64,000 nucleotides of DNA, from the NCBI GenBank assembly GCA_029941905.1, contig JAPYTQ010000004.1, forward strand, positions 153,969 through 217,968. Direction: 5' to 3'. The notes beneath the pieces are model-generated. The model saw nothing but the letters and a program-made list of their open reading frames with translations. It was not told where the DNA came from and ran no database searches. This DNA is from JAHRVQ01 sp029941905. GTDB taxonomy: Bacteria; Pseudomonadota; Gammaproteobacteria; Pseudomonadales; Azotimanducaceae. The translations under genes were made by a program, and so were the position numbers. This document shows positions 1 to 8,807 of this stretch, in pieces (the stretch's first letter is position 1; each line of letters begins with the position of its first letter).

Positions 1-670
1 CAACAACCTGATGTTTAACGATTTCCGGAGTTTCTTCTTTGTGATAGGAGGCACCCTGGGTGTCCTGTTGTTTCAATTCGACCTGGGAACTTTTTTTCAT
101 ACATTGTTGCTAGTCGTACGCTCCTTTATTACCAACCCGGTAAAATACCTCAACCCTGCCATTGAAGAGCTGGACGAAGCCATTATTACCGGAGGCAGTA
201 TTCTTGAGCTTCGAGATGGTAAGGAAATTGAGGGTGAATTGCTGAATGACATCATTTACATGGCGAAAGAGAAACTTTTTTATGAAGAAATAGAGGACTT
301 TGTTAGCAATCGTGTCGCTTCGATATTTCTGGTTAGAAAAATAGCAGTTTCACTTCTGAATAAAGGCGCCAAGATCGCTCCGGCACTGGGGTTGTTAGGT
401 ACGGTGATAGGGCTTATCCAGGTATTGCAGACTCTGGAAGACCCGACAAAGATCGGGCCAGCGATGTCTCTGGCCTTGATGACAACCGCATTTGGTTCAG
501 TACTGGGGTCACTGGTGTTCACCCCTCTGGCTGGTCGACTTGAGCACCACAACATTGTGTATGTGGAAACTCACAAGCTGCTGATGAACAGGGTTAGTGT
601 CCTGCTGCGGCGGGAAGACCGGCAACTGGATTCGATGGCGATGAACAAGAAACTGGGTGTGGCGGTATGA
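1..670 (+). CDS. MotA/TolQ/ExbB-type proton channel subunit, 5' end outside window
   Basis: MotA-like stator subunit of an ion-driven inner-membrane motor. The frame is open to the first base (three codons precede the ATG at 11), and an intact MotA has another N-terminal membrane segment, so the true start lies upstream. Counting from that ATG, a membrane segment spans about residues 7-27. The hallmark MotA pair follows: PALG at 124-127 running into GLLGTVIGL, then a second hydrophobic segment at about 149-172 ending in TPLAGRL. A cytoplasmic loop rich in charged residues lies between. The C-terminal tail is short (about 40 residues), unlike the long tail of ZorA from Zorya defence systems. 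Its stop overlaps the start of the MotB-like gene by four bases, indicating translational coupling. The family call is firm; whether it drives a flagellum, another envelope machine or defence is not shown. Confidence 0.87.
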   Translation, partial: NNLMFNDFRSFFFVIGGTLGVLLFQFDLGTFFHTLLLVVRSFITNPVKYLNPAIEELDEAIITGGSILELRDGKEIEGELLNDIIYMAKEKLFYEEIEDFVSNRVASIFLVRKIAVSLLNKGAKIAPALGLLGTVIGLIQVLQTLEDPTKIGPAMSLALMTTAFGSVLGSLVFTPLAGRLEHHNIVYVETHKLLMNRVSVLLRREDRQLDSMAMNKKLGVAV

Positions 671-1311
671 ACCTGGATCAGCTGGAAGCGGAACATGACG
701 AAACAGGGCTTGATTCTTTTTACGTGAGTTTTGGCGACCTGATGGTAATCCTCTGCGTCTTTTTCGTAATGCTACTTAGTATGAGTAACATCGAAGTAGG
801 CTCTTTCGAGAAGATAAAAAGCGTGATGACAGGCAAGACTGAGAATACTTTAGTTGAATTGGCAGATTCTTTGCAAAAAATCATTGAAAAGGCACCAGGT
901 ATTCCCGGTGCAACTGTTCAACTGGCGAAAGATGGTGTTCGGCTTGACCTGGATACGGGTGTTCTATTTGCCATGGGTAAGGCCCAGATTAGAGGTGAAG
1001 CGCTCGACTCTATTGCCCCACTGTTAAAAGAAATTCGGAAGACGCAATATCTTATCGATGTTGAAGGGCACAGCGATGATGTGCCTCTTTATAGACGATA
1101 TGACGGTGAGGTGGAAACCAATTGGAGTCTAAGCGGAAAGAGAGCCAGCAGTGTGATACTGCACTTGAGTTCCTTTGGATTCTCAGCTGAAAGGCTGCGT
1201 GCAGTGGGTTACGCCGATACCCGTTCGCTGGTTGATGTTAAAGGTAAAAGTGGCATAGCGCTGGAGAAAGCCAGGGCGCGTAACAGACGGGTTTCGCTGT
1301 TAATAAGATAG
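667..1311 (+). CDS. MotB/OmpA-type stator subunit with peptidoglycan-binding domain
   Basis: Partner of the MotA-like channel. A 20-residue cytoplasmic N-terminus leads into one membrane segment (about 22-40) that begins SFGDLM; Asp24 is at the place of the essential proton-binding aspartate of MotB. The C-terminal half (about 95-214) is an OmpA-like peptidoglycan-binding domain with EGHSDD at 133-138, NWSLSGKRA at 152-160 and the closing ARNRRV at 204-209. At 214 residues it is shorter than flagellar MotB (about 300). The start ATG lies inside the stop of the preceding gene. A 29-base gap separates it from the helicase gene, on the same strand. It could be a flagellar-type stator or a ZorB-like sensor; the neighbouring helicase favours looking at the second possibility. 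Confidence 0.87.
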   Translation: MNLDQLEAEHDETGLDSFYVSFGDLMVILCVFFVMLLSMSNIEVGSFEKIKSVMTGKTENTLVELADSLQKIIEKAPGIPGATVQLAKDGVRLDLDTGVLFAMGKAQIRGEALDSIAPLLKEIRKTQYLIDVEGHSDDVPLYRRYDGEVETNWSLSGKRASSVILHLSSFGFSAERLRAVGYADTRSLVDVKGKSGIALEKARARNRRVSLLIR

Positions 1312-1340
1312 CCCTTAATGGGGAAAGGTATGGAAAAGTG

Positions 1341-4300
1341 ATGGGAAAAACGAATTTCAGACGATCAAGTGCAGAGGTAGGACTATCGAAAAGAGGTGGT
1401 CGTAGCAATGCTTTTCATATCCAGCTTTATACCAATGATCATGGGTTTCAGGTTTATGTCTTAGAGAACAAGGTGGAAGGTCGAAAAATATTCATTCCCC
1501 GTTTTATTTTTGGGCCATTTCGCGCCTGCATCAGGATGATCGTTAAAAATGAACTCAGCAAGAAAGAGCCCGTGACCTTTGAGTATCCGGTTTCGTTTCT
1601 CAATCGGGAGTATTTTTATTTTAAGTCTTCGAGCGCCGATTTGGACAATCTGATTATTCAGGATATTGAAGAAAGAGAGGGTTCCTCGGGGTACATCACG
1701 GTGAGTCGTCGCGGCCTGCACGCGCTTGACAGCCTTCTTTACAGTGACAAACTTCAGCATCCGAATGATGTACTGGGTGAGATAATTTCCTACCATAAAC
1801 TATTCCAGTTTAGTTTTGTGAAAGGCAGTAAAAGCATTACCAGCGGTCTCGTGTTACGCAAGGACGTGCTCCAGCAGACAGAACGATACACCCCGAGTCT
1901 TGCACAAAAGGTGGTTCTGGACATCGACGTGAATGATACAGATAAAAAGTCCCGGCCGAAGCCGGTGGTGGAGAAGAGCGGCTTGAGAGCGAAGGCAGAG
2001 TCTAGCCTTTTTGGTCCAAAACTAGGCGAACGACTTAACGAAAAGAATATCAAGGTTGATTACGAAGAAGTATTTGGGGACAAAAAGGTCAATCTGTACG
2101 CAGTCGCTGATGATGATGAGGAAAAAGGCGCGAAAAAGAAACCAGTTTTATCCCAGTTCCCAATCCCTTTAGCCACACCAGAGGTCAAGCGGTTTGAGGA
2201 CGGAAAGTTTTATTTTGAACTCAGTCCCACACAAGTCAGCGAGTTTCGCAATCGTTTTATCAGCGATCGATCCGCTGATTTTTATATGGGGTTTGAAATT
2301 GTTGACGCGCTGTTTACCTTTAACAAATCAGTAAAAACGTTTCGTTTTCCACTTTACTATTCCAAGGTCCGTATTCGTGAGTCAGGTCGTGGGGTTCACC
2401 TTGAGTCGAAACAGAACGGTCAGTTCTACCTGAACCATATTGCCCTTGCAAATCTGGTCGACAAGTTCAGCAATAAGGTTGCCGGAGTGGACAATGTCGA
2501 TAAGTTTTTTAAAACCTTGCTGGCCCAGGATGTTAGCGTTGACAGGTTGAACGACAGAATTTGTTTGTCACGTTACCTGCCCATCAAAGAGAGCATATTT
2601 GACAGAACCAGGGAAATTCTTTTTGGTTACCAGGACGAAAATGGAAAAGGCGGTATTTTGGGAGACCTCACGATTCAGGGTATCGAATGTGATTTGCAGA
2701 GTGTGTATCTGTACCGGGCGCCGAAACTCCAGAATCCTATTGATCAGGCACTTGAGCTTGATTTGGATAAAATCAATGCGATAGCGCACCATTCTACCAA
2801 GCGATTCTACAATTCCCTGCTGGGCAAGTTTTTGATCCCGGAACAGCAGACAGACGATCATCGTAAAGATGAATTTGCCCCCATAGTCTGGATGCCCGGC
2901 ATGCTTCCAAAAAGTACCAGAAATCTTGTGGAAGGGCTTAACAGTCATGATCTGGTGTTGCTTGAAGGCCCCCCTGGCACCGGTAAGACTCATACCATTA
3001 TGAATCTGTTGATTCACTGTATTAACAGTAAACAGCGGATGCTCATCGTCAGTGACCAACAGGGCGCGATTGAGGCTTTAATAGAGAAACTACAGGATCA
3101 TCTGGTTGGAAAAGACAAAGGAACCCCAGCCGAAATTAAGTGGAAGGAGCTTTTGTTCAGTGCTATCAAGGTAGTTGATGAAGTAGAGACCGGTGACCAG
3201 AGTTTGCCTGACCTGATAACCAGGCTGACGAAATCATTTAGTGTTCAGGAACTTCCACCCGGGGTTCCCAGTAGCGGAAGCAGACTTGAAAAAAGGCTTG
3301 TCGTTCTGAAAGAAAAAATAGAAGCACTGACGTTACAGATTACTTGCAAGATGCTTGGCCAAATGGGTGAAGATGTGCCGTTTGATCACAGGGTGTTGAA
3401 AAAAGGTGAAAGCTATCCCAAGAACTACCGGTTGCTGGAATTCCTCGGCTTGCTACAGGATGAAAAACTACAGCAGCGACGTTTGATTGATTCCTTTGTC
3501 AGAAACCGTTTTGAACTCGTCAGTGAGAATATGGAAGACTGTTACCATTTCTTCAAAATACCCGCCAGGAATTTTCCTTCAGAGGTACAGACGCTGATAG
3601 ATGATAAAAAAATACTGGCGAGCATTCTGAGAAAGAAAATAAAGACAGTAGATGCTTTTCATGCCGCAACCAGCGAATACCCACGCCATGAACTTATACG
3701 TTATCTCGAGTCCGTCATAAAGGCACAGACTTCCATCGAAGGTAGCGGTTTTGCCAGGCTGATCAGGAAGATACGCATCGCGTTCAGGTCGCCATTACTG
3801 CTAAAAACGAGAAGACTACAAAATATGGTTCAGGATCAGATTACTCTCCTTAAAATATCTGATACCTGCTCGGACGGTTTGTGGCAGGTGCTAAGGGAAA
3901 TGCATGAATCCATACGGATTGGCGAGGCGCCCAACTGTGCATTGGGTATGTACCGTAGCCTGGATCGGCAGGTGGCTGGTGAAATTGGAGCAGACACGAA
4001 TCAGGGTACATCAATACAGGGTGACCTGGAAGAGATTGACGACTTGTATATGCAGCATGACAAAATTGTCAAGCAGCGTCTGGCTGAAAATCTGCGTGAA
4101 ATTGTTCAATCAGCTACGGCATCCAGGTCAGGTTCGGGCACCAACAAAATCACCAGTATCATGGCCCTGGTGGATAGCTTGAAACAGTTCACATCCATCA
4201 GTGAAAGCGGTGATGTTTTTCAAGAGCTGACCCAAGCCCTGTTCGATACCTTCCCGATATGGGTAGTCAGAAAGCAGGTGGTTCCATTCCTGCTGCCCTG

Positions 4301-5717
4301 TGTGGAACAGAGTTTTGATCTTGTCGTTATCGATGAGGCGACCCAATGCAGGGTTGATGATTCTCTTTCGTTAATGTTCCGGGCGAAAAAAATTCTCGTT
4401 GTGGGTGATGATAAACAAACCGTACTGCAAAAAGATTCGGTGATTGACGACTACCTGTTTAAAGATCATGAGCTCGATGAACACTTAAGGTCGACCCAGG
4501 CGCGCGGTTTCAAAGGTGGTGGTTCGAATATATTCGCATTGGTTAAATCCATCAAACAGGCTTCAGTGATGTTGGATGAGCACTACCGCTGTCCAGCAGA
4601 AATCATCGAGTTCTCAAATAAGTACGTTTACAACGATGAGCTAAGAATCATGCAATGGAGACTACCGCAACAGGCACCGTCAGTTGTCGTAAACTACAAC
4701 GAGCAGCGTGTTGAATCGTCCAAAAAGCCTACTAGCGGAAAATTCAAAGGCATTGAGACCGAAATGATCGATCGCTTCATGGATTTCGTGGTCAGCACCC
4801 TCAAGAAAATTGAAAAAACGACCGGGGAAAAGATCGACGTTGAAACCGATGTAGCCCTGTGTTACTTCCTGCTCAAGAACGAACCTTATGTGAAATCCGT
4901 TAAAGACAACTATCTCAGGAAACTGAACCGGGGTGAAGATATTCTGGACGGCGCTGGGGCGGCCCTGCAAGGTAAGGAGCGGGATTACATTTTCTATTTT
5001 TGGGACGTCACACGGTACAACATGGGTGCATTCAAACAGGGTGATGATGCGGATAAAAGAAAAGGCGAGCTGAATGTGCTGCTGAGCCGACCGAAGAAAA
5101 AAGCCTTTCACTACCTGCACCGTAACTTTGATCAACTTGAACACGGGCGCACAAATATTACCAGGTATCTGTGGAAGACGTACCATCAACAGAAGGACAA
5201 CACGGCTAAGCGATCGGCCGATACGGGTGACGACGTCCTGAACGAATCTCTATTGGGGAGTCTGTTGAGATTCACTCTGGACAGATCCAGCAAGCGGAGT
5301 ATTCAGGAAGTGCGTCAGAATATCTGGGAAGCAAGTATCGACTTTCGTGAAGATATTGTTGTCGGTGATGCGTCAAGGGTGGTTGATCTTATCGCTTTTC
5401 CGGCGGGAGAAACTAAACAGGTTGTTGGCCTGGTAGATTTGTCTGGATTCGGATGTGACCAGAACACGGGGCAGAATATCGTTGATTATTTTTTCCAGCT
5501 TAAGCGTGCTTCTCCCGGAATTGACCCCGTTTTTGTCTTTCCCCATGAATTGATCGATGAAAACGGCCAGACATTCCGGTCACTGATTCACAGACTGGAG
5601 CAGATTGAGACAGGTGAAGGCAGAAAGAAAACAGAGTCGGTAAGGAGTCTCAAGGCTCTTTCAAATGAGAACGCCAAATTATCGAAGCTGGAAGCAATTT
5701 CAGAAAGTTCAGCTTAG
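1341..5717 (+). CDS. Giant Upf1/Dna2-type SF1 helicase (about 1458 aa)
   Basis: Superfamily 1 ATP-dependent nucleic-acid helicase. Residues 1 to about 530 form a large N-terminal region with no recognised domain. Walker A GPPGTGKT is at about 543-550. A roughly 450-residue insertion with charged, probably helical stretches precedes the DEAT Walker B box near 999. VVGDDKQT (motif III), EHYRCP (motif IV region), LQGKERD (motif V) near 1211 and NVLLSRPKKK (motif VI) follow, so the ATPase motifs appear complete and in order. The last 200 residues contain a beta-rich stretch (VVDLIAF...VVGLVDLSG) that could be a degenerate PD-(D/E)XK-like fold; this is speculative. ATG 1341 is chosen over the in-frame GTG at 1338. 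It follows the MotB-like gene closely. Upf1-like helicases can act on DNA or RNA; the substrate here is unknown. Confidence 0.85.
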   Translation: MGKTNFRRSSAEVGLSKRGGRSNAFHIQLYTNDHGFQVYVLENKVEGRKIFIPRFIFGPFRACIRMIVKNELSKKEPVTFEYPVSFLNREYFYFKSSSADLDNLIIQDIEEREGSSGYITVSRRGLHALDSLLYSDKLQHPNDVLGEIISYHKLFQFSFVKGSKSITSGLVLRKDVLQQTERYTPSLAQKVVLDIDVNDTDKKSRPKPVVEKSGLRAKAESSLFGPKLGERLNEKNIKVDYEEVFGDKKVNLYAVADDDEEKGAKKKPVLSQFPIPLATPEVKRFEDGKFYFELSPTQVSEFRNRFISDRSADFYMGFEIVDALFTFNKSVKTFRFPLYYSKVRIRESGRGVHLESKQNGQFYLNHIALANLVDKFSNKVAGVDNVDKFFKTLLAQDVSVDRLNDRICLSRYLPIKESIFDRTREILFGYQDENGKGGILGDLTIQGIECDLQSVYLYRAPKLQNPIDQALELDLDKINAIAHHSTKRFYNSLLGKFLIPEQQTDDHRKDEFAPIVWMPGMLPKSTRNLVEGLNSHDLVLLEGPPGTGKTHTIMNLLIHCINSKQRMLIVSDQQGAIEALIEKLQDHLVGKDKGTPAEIKWKELLFSAIKVVDEVETGDQSLPDLITRLTKSFSVQELPPGVPSSGSRLEKRLVVLKEKIEALTLQITCKMLGQMGEDVPFDHRVLKKGESYPKNYRLLEFLGLLQDEKLQQRRLIDSFVRNRFELVSENMEDCYHFFKIPARNFPSEVQTLIDDKKILASILRKKIKTVDAFHAATSEYPRHELIRYLESVIKAQTSIEGSGFARLIRKIRIAFRSPLLLKTRRLQNMVQDQITLLKISDTCSDGLWQVLREMHESIRIGEAPNCALGMYRSLDRQVAGEIGADTNQGTSIQGDLEEIDDLYMQHDKIVKQRLAENLREIVQSATASRSGSGTNKITSIMALVDSLKQFTSISESGDVFQELTQALFDTFPIWVVRKQVVPFLLPCVEQSFDLVVIDEATQCRVDDSLSLMFRAKKILVVGDDKQTVLQKDSVIDDYLFKDHELDEHLRSTQARGFKGGGSNIFALVKSIKQASVMLDEHYRCPAEIIEFSNKYVYNDELRIMQWRLPQQAPSVVVNYNEQRVESSKKPTSGKFKGIETEMIDRFMDFVVSTLKKIEKTTGEKIDVETDVALCYFLLKNEPYVKSVKDNYLRKLNRGEDILDGAGAALQGKERDYIFYFWDVTRYNMGAFKQGDDADKRKGELNVLLSRPKKKAFHYLHRNFDQLEHGRTNITRYLWKTYHQQKDNTAKRSADTGDDVLNESLLGSLLRFTLDRSSKRSIQEVRQNIWEASIDFREDIVVGDASRVVDLIAFPAGETKQVVGLVDLSGFGCDQNTGQNIVDYFFQLKRASPGIDPVFVFPHELIDENGQTFRSLIHRLEQIETGEGRKKTESVRSLKALSNENAKLSKLEAISESSA

Positions 5718-5772
5718 TAAATTGGCACGCAGACAGGTACGTAAGTCATGAAAGGTAAATCGGGGCAATTGT

Positions 5773-7476
5773 GTGATTGATATTATTCCTCTGGAAGTAA
5801 CATCGCTGAAGGTTCTCCAGCCGCAACTGGCAGCGAGTCTGGAAAAAGCATCCGGTCAATTTGAGTCTTTTGTTGTCGGACGCTCAGCAGATGATGCAAT
5901 ATCTGCCAGTCAGCAATGTATTGGCGATATCGTAGGTATCTTAAAGATGCTTCAGATGCCTGGTGCGCTCAGGCTGGCCCAGGAAATGATGAACATGCTG
6001 GAAAAGATGGCGGATGAACCTGCAGCGTCGGAGTTCTGTTTTGATGCGCTGACTCAGGCTTTCGTGTGGCTGCCTCGCTATTTTGAGTATGTAACAGACC
6101 GTAATCAAGATGTGCCATCATTGGCGCTGCCATTTATTAATCGATTACTCGCGGGGCTTAACGAGGCGTTGATTCTTGAATCAGAGATGGCTGAATTTGA
6201 ATGTAGCGAGCCGGTTAGCCTGTTATCCGAGGGGTCGAAAAAAGATCCCGATTTAGCACCGCTGGTGTCCCGAATGCGGCTGATGTACCAGGTTGGCCTG
6301 GTTGGCCTGCTGCGTGAAGAAAACCTTGAGTTAAAATTACCGTTGATGCATCAAGCTGTTGCCCGGCTGGCTGATTCAGTGGGCGACTCACCTGTCCGAA
6401 CTCAATGGCGACTGACAGAAGCCGTGCTTGAAGGGTTGTTAAGTGGTGACCTGCAGTTGGACTATACCCGAAAGCGCGTACTGTCTTTTGTTGAGCGAGA
6501 GTTAAGCGTATTCGAGAACGATTGTGATAATACAGAGATTACGTTTTCTCCAGAGTTACTCATCGAGCTCGTCTATCTCGTCAACCTGTCCGCCTCCAGT
6601 GATCCGGCGATTTCAGAAGTTTTTAGCAAGCTCGGGCTGGCACGTTTCAGTGTAACGGACAGGGTTTTGCAGATAGAAAGATCGGTTATTCATGGACCGA
6701 CCGCAGAAACCATGCTGGCGGTAGCCAAAGTTTTGCAGGAGGAACTGTCTCAAAGCAAAGCCACATTGGAAACTGCTGCGAAGGGATATTCAGGCAAAGT
6801 GGATTTATCACCACTGGTCTCAATGTTCCAGCGTACCTCGGATATTTTGTCTGTGGTTGGCCTGAAAACTCCGGCGGATATTCTTGCGAAAATTAAATAC
6901 AGCGTTGGAGAATGGGCCGACGGCACTGATTATTCGGAAGAAAATCTACTGGAGGTTGCAGATGGTTTACTTTTTATTGAAAGCACCCTGGGGAATTTAA
7001 GCCGCCTGGACCTGAACTTTGAAGGTGTTGCTGATGAAGAGACCAAGTTAGCGATGGTGGCAAAAAATCAGCTCAATGAAGCTGAGGCCATTGTTATAAA
7101 GGAAGCTCTGGCTGGATTGGCCGAATCGAAGAAGGAAATGAGCAACTTTATCAAATCAGACTATGAACTGACGCATATGCGTAAGATGAGCGACAATCTG
7201 GCATCTATTCGTGGTGGCTTTCAGGTTCTGAATCTGGATAGGGCTGCATCGATTCTTTTAAACTTCGAAAAATTCATTCAAGCGGTGGTAAAAAACGGTA
7301 TCGAAGATGAGCAGACTCAACACTTGGCTGAAACCATGGCTGATGTACTCATAGCCCTTGAATATTATCTGTCAGAAATCGAACTCTATGGCGTTGCACC
7401 GGCGAGTGCGCTGGATGTTGCTGAACAAAGCCTGGCAGCCCAGAAACTGGTTAGTGATCAGTTAGGCTTTGCATAA
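5773..7476 (+). CDS. FimL/ChpA N-terminal-like protein
   Basis: A 567-residue, mostly helical, soluble protein without a signal peptide. Its N-terminal pattern (a long helix around LQPQLAASLEKA, then a QQCIGDIVGILKMLQM helix and a second helix with LAQEMMNML) resembles the Hpt-like modules at the start of ChpA and of FimL. FimL is a scaffold for type IV pilus control and cAMP signalling in Pseudomonas and is of similar length. No phosphorylatable histidine in the usual Hpt context is evident, as in FimL. The start is the GTG at 5773: an in-frame stop lies at 5749 and no ATG is available, with a GGGG stretch seven bases upstream as ribosome site. The 55-base gap to the helicase gene permits one transcript, but functional linkage is unproven. 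Confidence 0.7.
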   Translation: MIDIIPLEVTSLKVLQPQLAASLEKASGQFESFVVGRSADDAISASQQCIGDIVGILKMLQMPGALRLAQEMMNMLEKMADEPAASEFCFDALTQAFVWLPRYFEYVTDRNQDVPSLALPFINRLLAGLNEALILESEMAEFECSEPVSLLSEGSKKDPDLAPLVSRMRLMYQVGLVGLLREENLELKLPLMHQAVARLADSVGDSPVRTQWRLTEAVLEGLLSGDLQLDYTRKRVLSFVERELSVFENDCDNTEITFSPELLIELVYLVNLSASSDPAISEVFSKLGLARFSVTDRVLQIERSVIHGPTAETMLAVAKVLQEELSQSKATLETAAKGYSGKVDLSPLVSMFQRTSDILSVVGLKTPADILAKIKYSVGEWADGTDYSEENLLEVADGLLFIESTLGNLSRLDLNFEGVADEETKLAMVAKNQLNEAEAIVIKEALAGLAESKKEMSNFIKSDYELTHMRKMSDNLASIRGGFQVLNLDRAASILLNFEKFIQAVVKNGIEDEQTQHLAETMADVLIALEYYLSEIELYGVAPASALDVAEQSLAAQKLVSDQLGFA

Positions 7477-7478
7477 CA

Positions 7479-8348
7479 CTAAAGGTTCCGGTACCGGTCG
7501 ATTTGATCTTTCCAGGCCAGGGCTTCATCCGGATTCTTGATCCAGGTCTCCATGCCGATTGTCGGCGACACCGGAACCAGGACTCTCTTGACGCCCATAG
7601 CTGCCAGCCGGGCGATTTCCTGCAGATTGGGTGGCAGACTCGTCGTTATCTCTATTGTCTCTGGATCACGCCCATTTGCATGGGCCGTCGTCCTGGCGAG
7701 CCGAATAAGATCTTCAGAAATACCACGGGCGGGGAAAAAGCCGTCTCCAATTCGCCCTGCTCGTCGAGCCGCAGCCCTTGTATGCCCGCCGATAATAATC
7801 GGCACGTTGCCGTTTACCGGCTGCGGTCTGCAATAGGCACCTTTGAACTGAACAAATTCCCCGTCAAATGTAGGCGCGTCCTGCGACCAGAGTGCTCTCA
7901 TCGCCGCAATGTACTCGTCAGTTCTCGCCCCCCGCGTAGCAAAATCAGCACCTAGCGCGTCGAATTCTTCTTCTAACCAGCCAACTCCCACACCAATTAT
8001 GATGCGTCCTTTTGACATTGAGTCCAGCGTGGCTATCTGTTTGGCCGTGATAACAGGGTTGTGCTGGGGCAGGATCAGTATGCCTGTTCCGAGTTTAATC
8101 GTGGAAGTCCTGGCCGCGACGTAGGCCATCCAGATCAACGGGTCAGGCAGGGGGATATCGTTGGCACCACCGGCGATTTTACCGTCCGGTGAATAAGGGT
8201 AGGGGGATTGATAGCCTGCAGGCAGCACAGTATGTTCAACCGTCCAAGCAGATTCAAACCCTGCTTCTTCACCAGCCTGCATGAGTTCAACCGCCCTGGC
8301 TGGATCAGCGTAGTACCCTGTGTTGCAATAGCGTAAGCCAAATTCCAT
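7479..8348 (-). CDS. LLM-class flavin/F420-dependent oxidoreductase
   Basis: Luciferase-like monooxygenase superfamily TIM-barrel enzyme of 289 residues. Family features seen: an early strand MEFGLRYCNTG, the TVEHTV loop, IKLGTGI, the KQIATLDSMSKGRIIIGVGVGW segment (flavin/F420 phosphate region) and PIIIGGHT near residue 190. It best fits the F420-dependent subgroup that also accepts FMN-type annotation; the cofactor cannot be told from sequence reading alone. A GAGGG ribosome site lies just upstream of the ATG. It is convergent with the FimL-like gene, with two bases between the stops, and is preceded by a small ABM-fold gene on the same strand, with which it may be co-transcribed. Related enzymes occur at 23791 and 38145. 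The substrate is unknown. Confidence 0.85.
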   Translation of the reverse strand: MEFGLRYCNTGYYADPARAVELMQAGEEAGFESAWTVEHTVLPAGYQSPYPYSPDGKIAGGANDIPLPDPLIWMAYVAARTSTIKLGTGILILPQHNPVITAKQIATLDSMSKGRIIIGVGVGWLEEEFDALGADFATRGARTDEYIAAMRALWSQDAPTFDGEFVQFKGAYCRPQPVNGNVPIIIGGHTRAAARRAGRIGDGFFPARGISEDLIRLARTTAHANGRDPETIEITTSLPPNLQEIARLAAMGVKRVLVPVSPTIGMETWIKNPDEALAWKDQIDRYRNL

Positions 8349-8374
8349 TGATATCCCTCATCAGCGTGCGAACG

Positions 8375-8677
8375 CTAGACTACTTTTTCAAACGTTTCGA
8401 GGTTCGGATGCCCCAGATAGGTGCCTTTGGGTGCCGATGTCTGTGCGTGCGCCTTGCGGAAGCTCTCAGACTCTGTCCAGGCCACGAAGTCCTTTCTGCT
8501 GGTCCAGACGGTATGGGAAGCATACAGGACGTGGTCATCTGTTTGTGGTCCCTTGAGCAGGGAAAATGATTCAAAACCCGGGACTGATGCCAGATAGGTG
8601 TCCCGTTCACGCCAGATTTTTTCGAACCCTTCTTCGAATCCTCTGGCTATCTGAAACCTATTCATCGCGATAAACAT
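8375..8677 (-). CDS. ABM-fold (antibiotic biosynthesis monooxygenase/HmoA-like) small protein
   Basis: A 100-residue single-domain protein with the ferredoxin-like alpha+beta pattern of the ABM superfamily: an opening strand MFIAMNRFQI, a helix containing FEKIWRER, a strand FESFSLLKG, a strand HVLYASHTVW and a helix DFVAWTESESFRKAH. The helix with W-x5-F-x3-H resembles heme-degrading HmoA/IsdG-type members, but the same architecture serves quinol oxidases and proteins of no known activity, so no reaction is assigned. It lies 26 bases upstream of the LLM oxidoreductase on the same strand. Confidence 0.75.
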   Translation of the reverse strand: MFIAMNRFQIARGFEEGFEKIWRERDTYLASVPGFESFSLLKGPQTDDHVLYASHTVWTSRKDFVAWTESESFRKAHAQTSAPKGTYLGHPNLETFEKVV

Positions 8678-8807
8678 AGTTTTCTCTGGCGGCAGGTGTA
8701 TAAACGTCCATGGATTCTGCGCCCCATGGTACGCTGTTCATTGGATAAGAACCAGTTGCGCCGGTCTTTGTGCCAGTCAAGGACGAATCAAAGATTCGTT
8801 GTTGAGG

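Noticed and set aside
1..5717. Calling the first three genes a Zorya system outright
   Set aside because: The MotA-like tail is short and the effector is an SF1 helicase rather than ZorC/ZorD or ZorE; only a layout resemblance can be claimed.
8783..8799. ACGAATC/GATTCGT hairpin as SDR terminator
   Set aside because: Seven-base stem with AAA loop but no T-run on the minus strand; too weak to list.
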